Shown: in pieces, positions 8,854 to 17,080 of the stretch | Layout of the letters: each line of letters starts with the position of its first letter | How positions within the stretch are numbered: the stretch's first letter is position 1 | Assembly: GCA_965200775.1 (NCBI GenBank) | Contig: OZ241383.1 | Location: 620,001 to 684,000, forward strand | DNA: 64,000 nt | Reading direction: 5' to 3' | Source: Poriferisocius sp965200775 | GTDB taxonomy: Bacteria > Actinomycetota > Acidimicrobiia > Acidimicrobiales > Bin134 | Made by a program: the position numbers and the translations under genes | Notes under the pieces: model-generated | Told to the model about the DNA's origin: nothing | Database searches by the model: none | What the model saw: only the letters and a program-made list of their open reading frames with translations

Positions 8854-10848
8854 TCAGCTCCGGTGGCCGCCGATCAGCCAGTCAACGGCGGTGACCCCCG
8901 AAGTATGCACGATCAGGGGATTGATCTCGGCTTCCAGAAGGTCGCGAGCGCAGATGCGGCCCAGCCGTACCAATACCCGGGCCGCCGCGTCGCGGTCGCA
9001 TCGGGGCCGGCCTCGGTAGCCGTCGAGCAGCGTCCTGGCCCTTGTGGCATCGAGCAGGACGTGAGCCTGGGCGAAGCTCAGCGGAGCGGGGGCGACGGCC
9101 ACGTCGTGAACCAGTTCGGCCAGCACCCCACCCGGTCCGGCCACCACGCAGGGGCCAACCTCGGGGTCCACCCTGATGCCCACGATCAGCTCAACCCCCG
9201 GCTCGGCCATAGGCTGCGCCACCACAATCCCGCCGTGCAACCCCAACTCCCGGGCCTTGGTTTGCAGTTCCCCGGCGACGGCGCCCACATCGGCAGGGTC
9301 GACGTTCAGCCTCACCAGGCCGAGGTCGGTCTTGTGATCGAGGCCCTCTGCTGTCAGCTTCACAGCGGCGGGGTGCTCGCCGACGTAGTCGGCCGGGGCC
9401 ATGGTGGGGGCGGCAATCTCGGCCAGCAGATCGTCGAACGTTTCCTCGTGATCGGGGCCGGGAAGCGGCAATGGCGTTTCCGGTTGTGGCTCTGTGTCCC
9501 ACGCGGCCAGGCAGCGAAACAGCAGATCGGCCGAGCCGAACACCGCGATGTTGGCCTCGGCCAGACGGGGATAGTCAACCGGTCGCCAACCGGGGGCGCT
9601 GAACACCGCAACCGGGGTGCCCCGCTTGGCCTCGGCGACCAGGGCATCGACCTGGCGGTCGATGGCGAAGTCGGGCCCGAACAGCATCCCGAACACCACC
9701 GAATCCACGCCGGAGTCGCCGGCCATGGCGCTCAGCGCGGCGGGGAGCAGTTCGTGGTCGGTGGCCGACTGGCCGGTGAGGTCGAGTGGGTTGCGGGGCT
9801 CGCCCAGCGTCATGCGCCCTGCCAGTACCGACTGGGCGCCGTGGCCCAGTGGGGGCAGCTCGAAGCCGTTGTCACGGGCGGCATCGGCCAGGATTCCGGC
9901 CACTGCTCCCGAGGACGACATCACCCCGATCCGCCGTCCCCACCGGCCTCGGGCCAGCGGCAGGGCGGCCAGTTCCGCCAGGTCATGGGCCAGCAGGATG
10001 CCGTGTCGTCGGCAGCGGGCCGCGAAGGCGTCGTAGTCGCCGACCATCGCTCCGATGTGGCTGCGGGCAGCGTCGGCACCCTCGGGGGAGCGGCCACCCT
10101 TCAACACCAATACGGGCTTTCCGGCCCCGGTGGCCGTGTCGGCTGCGTCGAAAAACCCCTCGGCGTCGCGCAACCCCTCGGCGTACACCAATATCTGCTC
10201 GGTCCGGTCGTCGCCGGCCAGGTAGCGAACGTAATCGCCGGTGGTGAGGTCCATGCCGTTGCCCACTGCGAACCCCACGGTGAGGCCAAGCCCGTTGCCC
10301 AGAAGGTGCTGGACCAGCGACGACACCAGGGCACCGCTCTGCGACACAACCCCCAGGGTCCCGGCAGGAAGCTCATCGGACATGGCGTAGGGCGGGAACC
10401 CTGCCGGGATCCGGTCCACGCAGTTGATGATGCCGTCGGTGTTGGGTCCGCACACCGTCATTTGGGTGTCGTTCAGGAACGCCTGCAACTCCAGGTCCAG
10501 CGGTGATCCGGCCCGGTCGCCTTCCCCGAACCCACCGCTGAACAAGATGGCCGCGTGGCAGCCGATGGCCTCGGCCTGGCGAAGGACGGTTATGGCCGCG
10601 GCCGCGGGCACGACCACCATCACCAGGTCGGGGACTTCCGGAACGGACTCCAGGTCGGGATAGCAGGGACGACCCTCCAGCCGGTCGTAGCGGGGATTCA
10701 CCAGATGGAGCGAAGCCGGCACCTCGTGCTTGAGAAGGTTCCCCAGCGCCCACGAGCCCAGCTTGTTGCCGCTTGGCGGGGTGGCTCCGACCAGGGCGAT
10801 CGACCGGGGCCGCACCAGGGGGGTGAGGTCTTTGGGCGGTCTGGTCAT
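8854..10848 (-). CDS. ADP-forming acetate-CoA ligase-type protein (fused CoA-binding and ATP-grasp domains)
   Basis: 664 residues. The N-terminus RSIALVGATPPSGNKLGSW is the CoA-binding Rossmann motif; AAILFSGGFGEGDR and VCGPNTDGIINC follow as in succinyl-CoA ligase alpha-like domains. The C-terminal part has AAVKLTAEGLDHKTDLGLVRLNV and AGPGGVLAELVHD, typical of the ATP-grasp/beta domain, and ends with EAEINPLIV. The first segment of the ATP-grasp domain looks shortened compared with standard members. Expected activity is reversible acyl-CoA formation with ADP or an acylation role as in Pat-like proteins without the GNAT domain. First large gene of the operon, 7 bp after the cupin gene. Confidence 0.88.
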   Translation of the reverse strand: MTRPPKDLTPLVRPRSIALVGATPPSGNKLGSWALGNLLKHEVPASLHLVNPRYDRLEGRPCYPDLESVPEVPDLVMVVVPAAAAITVLRQAEAIGCHAAILFSGGFGEGDRAGSPLDLELQAFLNDTQMTVCGPNTDGIINCVDRIPAGFPPYAMSDELPAGTLGVVSQSGALVSSLVQHLLGNGLGLTVGFAVGNGMDLTTGDYVRYLAGDDRTEQILVYAEGLRDAEGFFDAADTATGAGKPVLVLKGGRSPEGADAARSHIGAMVGDYDAFAARCRRHGILLAHDLAELAALPLARGRWGRRIGVMSSSGAVAGILADAARDNGFELPPLGHGAQSVLAGRMTLGEPRNPLDLTGQSATDHELLPAALSAMAGDSGVDSVVFGMLFGPDFAIDRQVDALVAEAKRGTPVAVFSAPGWRPVDYPRLAEANIAVFGSADLLFRCLAAWDTEPQPETPLPLPGPDHEETFDDLLAEIAAPTMAPADYVGEHPAAVKLTAEGLDHKTDLGLVRLNVDPADVGAVAGELQTKARELGLHGGIVVAQPMAEPGVELIVGIRVDPEVGPCVVAGPGGVLAELVHDVAVAPAPLSFAQAHVLLDATRARTLLDGYRGRPRCDRDAAARVLVRLGRICARDLLEAEINPLIVHTSGVTAVDWLIGGHRS

Positions 10849-10855
10849 GGTCCGC

Positions 10856-11197
10856 TCAAGGGGTGATGTTGAGGCCGGCCTGTCCGGTGCGTACCACCAT
10901 GAACTCCATCCCTTCCGGTCCGGCGGTGAAGCCGTATTCGAGGTTGGCGGCCAAGAGCAGGGTGTCAGGCGGTTCCACCACCACGCCGCTGTCCAGGGTG
11001 GCGCTGCCGGCCAGCACCACCATCAGCTCATCCCGGTCGTGGCTGTGGGGCGGGATCACGTAGCCGGGGTCCAGCCGGATGGCGTGGGCGAAGAACGACC
11101 CCCTGTGCAGCCACGCTTTCTCCAGGCCGGTGTCGTCGGGGTCGGGGTTCTCGACGGGCTGGAACCATTCCACGTCTCGATATCGGGTTAGACCCAT
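10856..11197 (-). CDS. Small cupin-domain protein
   Basis: 113 residues. One cupin barrel is suggested by the metal-binding motif 1 (IPPHSHDRDELMVVLAGSAT, with two His and a Glu) and a second motif near LLAANLEYGFTAGPEG. It has no fused domain. It is the first gene of the minus-strand acyl-CoA operon, 7 bp before the ADP-forming ligase-like gene, so it may be a small enzyme or sensor of the pathway. Function cannot be specified further. Confidence 0.8.
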   Translation of the reverse strand: MGLTRYRDVEWFQPVENPDPDDTGLEKAWLHRGSFFAHAIRLDPGYVIPPHSHDRDELMVVLAGSATLDSGVVVEPPDTLLLAANLEYGFTAGPEGMEFMVVRTGQAGLNITP

Positions 11198-11261
11198 GGT
11201 GCATTCGTAGCACGGCTCACCCGGTCACGTCCCGAGGGTGCCTGCCTAGCATGGGCTGTTG

Positions 11262-12287
11262 ATGCATGTAGTCGTGGCTGGGGCGGGAGGCATAGGGGGT
11301 GCCATCGCGGGCGAGGTAGCCCTCGGTGGAGGTGAGGTCAGCGTGATCGATCCCTGGCCCAACCATGTGGAGGCCATCAGAGACGGCGGACTGCGCCTGC
11401 TGGGACCGGGGTCGGCCGAGCCTCGGGTGGCCCGAGTCCCTGCCTTCCACATCGGGGAATGGTGGCGCATCCCAACAATCGATGTGCTGGTCATCGCGGC
11501 CAAGTCGTTCGACAACCGGTGGCTGGCCCCGCTGCTGGCCCCCCGGTTGAGCGACGACGCCACCGTGGTCTCGGCCCAGAACGGGGTCAACGAACCCGAG
11601 CTGTCGGAGCTGTTGGGTGCGGAGCGGATGGTCGGCGCAGTGGTGTTGTTCCCTGCCGAGGTGGTCGAACCGGGCCGGGTGCGTGTGGACGGGGAGCCCA
11701 CGCTTTTGCTCGGCGAACTCGACGGCACCCGAACCGAACGGGTGGAGCGGGTGCGGTCGGCTCTGGGTAGCGGCGTCAGCACACCAGTGAGCGGCAACAT
11801 CTGGGGGGCCATCTGGTCGAAGCTGGTGATGAACTGTATGAGCAACCCGGTGAACGCCGTGCTCGGCGGCAGAGCCAGGGACTGCCGGGAGCAACCGGGG
11901 CCCCGGAGGATCAGCCTGGTCTGTGGATCGGAGGCCGTGGCGGTGGGCCGGGCCCTGGGCCACGACGTCGAGCCGGTGAGCGGTATGGCCGCCGAGCAGA
12001 TCCTGATCGCTGGTGGGGGAGGGCCGGGGTTCGAGGAGCTGGCCGCGGCGTGGGAGGCCACCGCGGCGGAGCTGGGCGAAGTCAAAGGCTCGATGCCCAC
12101 CGACATCGAGCGGGGTCACAAGACGGAGATCGACTCGTTCAGCTGTTACGTCGCATCGCAGGGCCGGCTTCTTGGCATTCCCACCCCGGTAAACGACGCG
12201 GTGTACGAACTGGTGGTGGAAATCGAATCAGGTGCCAGAACGCCGGGACCCCACAACCTGGAAGAGCTGCTCGGCACGCTGGGTTGA
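11262..12287 (+). CDS. 2-dehydropantoate 2-reductase family protein (PanE/ApbA-like)
   Basis: 341 residues. The N-terminal NAD(P)H-binding motif is VVVAGAGGIGGAIAGEVAL; VLVIAAKSFDN and TVVSAQNGVNE are the strand and loop that in ketopantoate reductase hold the catalytic lysine and the asparagine; NIWGAIWSKLVMNCMSNPVNA corresponds to the catalytic helix. I use ATG at 11262; a TTG one codon upstream is also possible. It stands alone, divergent from the acyl-CoA operon, so it may be a catabolic hydroxy-acid dehydrogenase rather than the vitamin B5 enzyme. Its last codons are part of a 47-bp duplication with the downstream gap. Confidence 0.87.
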   Translation: MHVVVAGAGGIGGAIAGEVALGGGEVSVIDPWPNHVEAIRDGGLRLLGPGSAEPRVARVPAFHIGEWWRIPTIDVLVIAAKSFDNRWLAPLLAPRLSDDATVVSAQNGVNEPELSELLGAERMVGAVVLFPAEVVEPGRVRVDGEPTLLLGELDGTRTERVERVRSALGSGVSTPVSGNIWGAIWSKLVMNCMSNPVNAVLGGRARDCREQPGPRRISLVCGSEAVAVGRALGHDVEPVSGMAAEQILIAGGGGPGFEELAAAWEATAAELGEVKGSMPTDIERGHKTEIDSFSCYVASQGRLLGIPTPVNDAVYELVVEIESGARTPGPHNLEELLGTLG

Positions 12288-12360
12288 GGTCAGCGGCCCT
12301 GCCGGAAGGGTGTCCTGGAAGAGCTGCTCAGCGCCCCGGGTTGAGGTCAGCGGCCCTGCC
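12257..12360. repeat. Imperfect 47-bp direct repeat at the ends of two convergent genes
   Basis: Copies lie at 12257-12303 and 12314-12360, spaced 10 bp apart, with differences confined to a short stretch in the middle. Copy 1 encodes the end of the ketopantoate reductase-like protein (LEELLGTLG then stop); copy 2, in the same phase, would read LEELLSAPG then stop. Copy 2 also contains the stop and last codons of the enoyl-CoA hydratase on the other strand. It looks like a local tandem duplication of the 3' end. Confidence 0.85.
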
Positions 12361-13120
12361 AGCGGGGTGGTCGTTTCTCGGTGAAAGCGCGGGGGCCTTC
12401 CTGGGCGTCGTCGCTGGCGTAAACCGGTTCGTAGATTCGATTGGCCACCGCGGCCGCTTCTTCGGGTGACAGCCCGGCGGTGGCCCGAACCATGGCCTTT
12501 CCGGCTCTGACGGTGAGCGGCGCGTTGGCGGCGATGGTTGCGGCCAGGCCGGCGGCGGTCGATCTCAGTTCGTCGGAGGGCACGACCCGGTTTACCAAGC
12601 CCAGCTCGTAAGCCCGCGCCGCGGATACCGGCTCCGCGGTACACAGCAGCTCTATGGCCACTCGGGGTGGTATCAGCCAGCCGAGCTGGGCGGCCCACGG
12701 CGAGCCCCGGCCCACCTTGGCTTCGAGGATGCCGAACCGGGCATGGTCAGCGGCCACGCAAAGGTCGCACTGCATGACCAGGTTGAACCCGAAGGCGTAG
12801 GCCACGCCGTTCACCGCGGCGATGACCGGTTTGGAGACCTCGCCCCGGGCCAGGCGGCTGTCCCGAAACTGGGCGGGCAACCCTCGCTCGGCCCGGGCGG
12901 ACATCTCCTTGAGATCGGCCCCGGCGGAGAAGGCGTGCCGGCCCGCTCCGGTCAGCACCGCCACCTTGATGTCATCCTCGGCCTCGATCCGGTCCCAGGC
13001 CCCGGCCAAGCCCTCCGAAACCGCCTGGTTGATGGCGTTTCTGGCCTCCGGGCGGTTGATGGTGACCCACGCCACCCCATCGACAATCTCGAAGAGGACG
13101 GGACTGTCGGCGTCAGCCAT
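12347..13120 (-). CDS. Enoyl-CoA hydratase/isomerase family protein (crotonase fold)
   Basis: 257 residues. The crotonase oxyanion-hole segments are clear: TINRPEARNAINQAVSEGL near residue 17-35, FSAGADLKEM around 63-72, and PVIAAVNGVAYAFGFNLVMQCDLCVAADHA around 96-125. The position that often carries the first catalytic glutamate (G-G/A-G-x-E) reads VAYAFGFNL, which lacks it, so the reaction may be isomerase- or hydrolase-like rather than classical hydration. ATG overlaps the stop region of the upstream methyltransferase by 8 bp, so the two genes are coupled. Confidence 0.9.
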   Translation of the reverse strand: MADADSPVLFEIVDGVAWVTINRPEARNAINQAVSEGLAGAWDRIEAEDDIKVAVLTGAGRHAFSAGADLKEMSARAERGLPAQFRDSRLARGEVSKPVIAAVNGVAYAFGFNLVMQCDLCVAADHARFGILEAKVGRGSPWAAQLGWLIPPRVAIELLCTAEPVSAARAYELGLVNRVVPSDELRSTAAGLAATIAANAPLTVRAGKAMVRATAGLSPEEAAAVANRIYEPVYASDDAQEGPRAFTEKRPPRWQGR

Positions 13121-13724
13121 CGCGCACCGCCAGGGCCAGGTAGCGGTGTTCGGCGTCTTCCAAGGATTCCAGCACCCAACCAGCCTCGGCCAGCAGCGAC
13201 TCGATGCGACCGGGGTCGATGTTCATGTCGTGGGCGTCTGCGCCTCGCTCCCGGTGCCGGGCCGCCAGCGTGAGGCGTCCAATGGGGTGGAACACGCCGA
13301 GGCGGGCACCGGGCACCGCCACCCGGGCGAACTCCCGCAGCGTTCCGGCGGGGTCGGGCAGGTGGGGGAGCAGCCCCGCTGCCAGGATCCCGGTGGCGCA
13401 TCGGTGGCGAACCGGCAGGTGCCTCACGTCCCCCAGCGTGCATACCGACACTGATTGCCGTCCAAGGCGGGACGCTTCGCAGAGCATGGCCGGGGTGGCG
13501 TCAAGGCCGAGAACAGCGCCCGCAGGGCCCACAGCGGCCCGCAACGCAACCAGCGCCCTACCGGTTCCACACCCGGCGTCGATGGCAACATCGCCGGGGG
13601 AGAGCCGGAGCTGTTCCACAGCCCAGTCGAACGCCGAGCCGTCGTCGGAGAAACGGTCTTCCCACCCTGAAGCCCGGGGGGTGAAGAACTCCCGGGTTTG
13701 CACCAGGTCCCGGGCCAGGCTCAT
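13113..13724 (-). CDS. Class I SAM-dependent methyltransferase
   Basis: 203 residues from ATG 13724, which overlaps the stop of the preceding thioredoxin-like gene (ATGA). The frame extends upstream to 14246 but that part is the antisense-free shadow of the neighbouring genes. The SAM-binding motif I is VAIDAGCGTGRALVALRA, followed by VLGLDATPAMLCEASRLG (acidic residue after strand 2) and a motif-III-like stretch VRHLPVRHRCATGILAAGLLPHLPDP. Substrate unknown. It is sandwiched between a thioredoxin-like gene and an enoyl-CoA hydratase gene with overlapping ends. Confidence 0.85.
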   Translation of the reverse strand: MSLARDLVQTREFFTPRASGWEDRFSDDGSAFDWAVEQLRLSPGDVAIDAGCGTGRALVALRAAVGPAGAVLGLDATPAMLCEASRLGRQSVSVCTLGDVRHLPVRHRCATGILAAGLLPHLPDPAGTLREFARVAVPGARLGVFHPIGRLTLAARHRERGADAHDMNIDPGRIESLLAEAGWVLESLEDAEHRYLALAVRDG

Positions 13725-14134
13725 CGCAGGCCCACCGAGTTGACCAGGGCGCGTAGCTCGCCCGAGGAGGCAGGGCCGGCCAGCGAGGCCCGCACCGCTC
13801 CAGTCCGGTCGGCCAACACGGCGAGCGGCACTGCGTCGATGGCGTAGCGACGGTGAAGCTCGCCGTGGCGGCGATACTCCACCTCCTGGACAGCCAGCGA
13901 TCCGTTGGCCAAACCGTCGGCCGCTTTCACCACCGCGGCGCAGGTGGAGCAGCTCTTGGACGTGAACAGGGCCAAGAGCCAGTCGGTGTTGGGCTGGGCG
14001 AAATCCCAGCGTTCCAGTTGGGCCGGAACCGAATAGGTGGGAGCGGTGGGAGCGGGGGTGCGCAGGCGCCGGACCAGCCAGGCCACCGCCAGCACCCCGG
14101 CGATCACCCCCAGGGTGATCAGGGTGCGGGCCAC
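13721..14134 (-). CDS. Membrane-anchored thioredoxin-like protein
   Basis: 137 residues. The first ~22 residues (LITLGVIAGVLAVAWLVRRL) form one membrane segment followed by a basic stretch, placing the rest at the membrane surface. The domain carries the redox motif KSCSTCAAVV (CxxC) at about residue 59, a DAVPLAVLADRTG stretch that resembles the cis-proline loop, and the final helix ELRALVNSVGL. It overlaps the end of ftsH (by 16 bp) and the start of the methyltransferase, so it is co-transcribed. A role as a thiol reductase for an exported or membrane protein is inferred. Confidence 0.8.
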   Translation of the reverse strand: MARTLITLGVIAGVLAVAWLVRRLRTPAPTAPTYSVPAQLERWDFAQPNTDWLLALFTSKSCSTCAAVVKAADGLANGSLAVQEVEYRRHGELHRRYAIDAVPLAVLADRTGAVRASLAGPASSGELRALVNSVGLR

Positions 14135-16143
14135 GTCTCCGAGGTGTCCGAGTCCTCCGAGTCGGCAGCGGCGGTGGCGACGGCAATCGAGGCCGCCGTT
14201 TCCGGTTCGGATTTGCGGATCCCCAGGACAGCGGCGGCTTGGTCACGGGGGTCGCCGATGGGGCCCTGGGCCCCGAGATCTACCAGGCGGGAAACCTCAT
14301 CTCCCGAGATGGTCTCGTGCTCCAGCAGCGCTCGTGCCACCAGGTCGAGGCCGTTGCGGTGTTCGGTGAGCACCGCCCTGCAGCGGTTCTCCTGGTTCCG
14401 CAGGATCTCGGAGATCTCCTCGTCGATCACCCGTGCCGTCTCGTCGCTGTACTCCCGGCTGTTCATCAGGTCGTCGCCGAGGAACACCTGACCGTTGCTG
14501 CGCCACGCCATCGGACCGATCCGGTCGCTCATGCCCCACTCTCGCACCATGCGGCGGGCGAACTCGGTGGCCCCGGCCAAATCGTCGGCGGCGCCGCTCG
14601 ACGACACCCCGAACACCAGTTCCTCGGCGATGCGCCCGCCCATGCGCATAACCAGCATGTCCTCGAGGTAGTCGCGCCGCAGCGTGTGGCGGTCTTCCTC
14701 GGGGAGGGTCATCGTCACCCCCAGGGCCATGCCCCGGGGAATGATCGTCACCTTGTGGAGAGGGTCGGCGTGGGGGAGAGCGGTAGCGCAGACCGCATGG
14801 CCGGCTTCGTGGTACGCCGTGACCTGGCGTTCTTCCTCCGACAGCACCATGGACTCACGGCGCTGGCCCATCAGCACCCGATCACGAGCGTGCTCGAAGT
14901 GGGACATTCGGATCTGGTCGGAGTCGCCCCGCACCGCGAACAGGGCCGCTTCGTTCACCAGGTTGGCAAGGTCGGCGCCGCTCATGCCTGGCGTGCCTCT
15001 GGCCACCATGGGCAGGTCCACGTCGGCGGCGATCTTCTTGGCTCGAACATGCACGTTGAGGATTTGCAGGCGGTCGTCGGCCTCGGGAAGGGGGACCACC
15101 ACCTGGCGGTCGAACCGGCCGGGGCGCAGCAGAGCCGGGTCGAGGATGTCGGGCCGGTTGGTGGCCGCCATCATCACGATGCCCTCGGTGGCCTCGAACC
15201 CGTCCATCTCGGCCAGCATCTGGTTCAGGGTCTGCTCCCGCTCGTCGTGGCCCCCGCCCAGGCCCGCGCCCCGCTTGCGACCGATGGAGTCGATCTCGTC
15301 GATGAAGATGATGGCTCGACCCATCTTGCGAGCCGACTGGAACAGGTCTCGCACCCGGCTGGCCCCCACCCCGACGAACATCTCCATGAAGTCCGAACCG
15401 GTCACCGACAGGAACGGCACTCCGGCCTCTCCCGCCACCGCCCGGGCGATCAGCGTCTTGCCGGTACCAGGCGGTCCCACCAGTAACACACCCTTGGGGA
15501 TGCGGGCCCCGATCTGGGCGAACTTGTCGGGATGCTTGAGGAAATCGACCACTTCGACGATCTCCTTTTTCACCCCCTCGTATCCGGCTACATCCTCGAA
15601 GGTGGTTCCGGGGCGCTCGGTGGTGTACGTCTTGGCCTTGGACCGGCCTATGGACATGATGCCGCTCATCTGGCCTTGGGCTCGACGCTGGAACCACCAG
15701 AAGATCAGGAAGATGAACGCCACCGGGATCAGCAGGGGCAGGATGGTCTGCCAGATGCTGTTGCCGGGGGTCTCGTAATCGAATTCCTCCCCGATGTTGG
15801 CTTTCAGAAGATCTTGGTCGTCGTCGCTCAGTGGTATCGGGCCGGTGGAGTGGAACTTCGACCCATCGACCAGAACGCCCTTGATGCTGCCGTTGTTGTT
15901 GTTGTAGAGGGCCTCCTTGACCTCCCCGGCCTGGGCGCTGGTAATGAACGCGTAGTACGAGACCTCCTCGCCGTTGTCGTCACCGCTGAACACGTTGGAC
16001 ATGAGGAGGGCGACCAGAACCCCGAATACGATGAACCAGATCCAGCGGGGGACCCGGCTCGAGCTCGAGGGCGGCGGGTTCGCCCCGCGTTGAGGCTCAC
16101 GCCCCTCGGGGGGAGGGGGTGGCGGGGGAGGGGGCGAGGCCAT
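14119..16143 (-). CDS. ftsH: ATP-dependent zinc metalloprotease FtsH
   Basis: 674 residues. A proline-rich cytoplasmic N-terminus (residues 2-12) precedes a first membrane segment (WIWFIVFGVLVALLMSNVF), an external domain, and a second membrane segment (TILPLLIPVAFIFLIFWWF). The AAA domain shows Walker A GPPGTGKTLIARAVAGE, Walker B IIFIDEIDSIGRKRG and the second region of homology ATNRPDILDPALLRPGRFDRQ. The protease site is YHEAGHAVCA (HExxH). It degrades misfolded membrane proteins and short-lived regulators. The length and all motifs are normal for the family. Confidence 0.98.
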   Translation of the reverse strand: MASPPPPPPPPPEGREPQRGANPPPSSSSRVPRWIWFIVFGVLVALLMSNVFSGDDNGEEVSYYAFITSAQAGEVKEALYNNNNGSIKGVLVDGSKFHSTGPIPLSDDDQDLLKANIGEEFDYETPGNSIWQTILPLLIPVAFIFLIFWWFQRRAQGQMSGIMSIGRSKAKTYTTERPGTTFEDVAGYEGVKKEIVEVVDFLKHPDKFAQIGARIPKGVLLVGPPGTGKTLIARAVAGEAGVPFLSVTGSDFMEMFVGVGASRVRDLFQSARKMGRAIIFIDEIDSIGRKRGAGLGGGHDEREQTLNQMLAEMDGFEATEGIVMMAATNRPDILDPALLRPGRFDRQVVVPLPEADDRLQILNVHVRAKKIAADVDLPMVARGTPGMSGADLANLVNEAALFAVRGDSDQIRMSHFEHARDRVLMGQRRESMVLSEEERQVTAYHEAGHAVCATALPHADPLHKVTIIPRGMALGVTMTLPEEDRHTLRRDYLEDMLVMRMGGRIAEELVFGVSSSGAADDLAGATEFARRMVREWGMSDRIGPMAWRSNGQVFLGDDLMNSREYSDETARVIDEEISEILRNQENRCRAVLTEHRNGLDLVARALLEHETISGDEVSRLVDLGAQGPIGDPRDQAAAVLGIRKSEPETAASIAVATAAADSEDSDTSETWPAP

Positions 16144-16204
16144 CGGCCAATTCTACGGGTGGTGAGGGACAATTACACCACTCTGTGCCCTACGCTGCGT
16201 TCCG

Positions 16205-16987
16205 ATGCCGGAAGCCGACAGGGACAGGCCGGGGGATATCCGCTGGGGTCTGCCCGATGTCTTCATCGGGTTGGTGGCGTCGTGGGTGGCGGCTGTTGTG
16301 GTGTTGGCGGTGGTGTTGGCCGTGGCCGGACTGGATACTTCGGGAGAGACCGGAACCGGATCGTACGTGGGCCGCTACGGGATGGGCGACGCTTTGGACC
16401 AGGAACGCAGCGATCCGGCCCTGCCGCTGTGGACTCTGCCGGTGGGCCAGATCGGTCTGTGGGCCGGCCTGGCCATCACCGTGTTCGTGGCCGCCACCAG
16501 AAGGGGCACCGGTTTGCGTAGGGATTTCGGCTGGTCGATGCGGATATCCGACATCCCGGTGGGGTTGGTGGCCGGGCTGCTCTCCCAGGTGTTGGTGGTG
16601 TGGCTGATCTACGCACCGTTCCAACAATTCTTCGAATTCGATGTGAGCGAGCCGGCCCGGTCCATCACCGATCGGGCCGCAACCGGCGGCGACATAGCCA
16701 TGGTCATGCTGGGGGTGGTGGTGGGTGCTCCGATTTTCGAGGAGCTGTTCTTTCGGGGGCTCGCCCTGAGAGCGTTCGAGCGGAAGTGGGGAGCTGTGGT
16801 GGGCGTGCTGGCCTCGTCGGCGCTGTTCGGGGCCATCCATTTTCAGCTCCTCCTATTTCCCGCCCTAATGGCTTTCGGGATCATCGCAGCGCTGCTGGTT
16901 AAGCGCTACGGCCGGCTGGGTCCGGCAATCTGGGCCCACGTCGGCTTCAACCTGATCGCTGTGGTCAACCTGCTTTGGCTGGCGTGA
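16205..16987 (+). CDS. CPBP family intramembrane metalloprotease (Abi/CAAX type II-like)
   Basis: 260 residues with about seven hydrophobic segments. The family motifs are present in order: EELFFRGLALRAFERKWG (EExxxR, about residues 178-195), then ALFGAIHF (FxxxH, about 207-214), and a last motif HVGFNLIAV near the C-terminus. These residues form the glutamate/histidine metal site of Rce1-like proteases. Divergent from ftsH with about 60 bp between the starts. Roles in bacteria range from peptide processing to phage resistance and none can be assigned here. Confidence 0.9.
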   Translation: MPEADRDRPGDIRWGLPDVFIGLVASWVAAVVVLAVVLAVAGLDTSGETGTGSYVGRYGMGDALDQERSDPALPLWTLPVGQIGLWAGLAITVFVAATRRGTGLRRDFGWSMRISDIPVGLVAGLLSQVLVVWLIYAPFQQFFEFDVSEPARSITDRAATGGDIAMVMLGVVVGAPIFEELFFRGLALRAFERKWGAVVGVLASSALFGAIHFQLLLFPALMAFGIIAALLVKRYGRLGPAIWAHVGFNLIAVVNLLWLA

Positions 16988-17080
16988 CGCGGCTTGGTGG
17001 CCATGGTCGATTTGGTTTTGTCGGCGTGACGCCGGGAGACGCAGTGTGCGGATCGCACCCGACGGGCATATTTTGAAGGG

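Noticed and set aside
8863..10506. 547-residue plus-strand frame
   Set aside because: It is the antisense of the ADP-forming acyl-CoA ligase gene, with composition typical of high-GC antisense frames and no motif.
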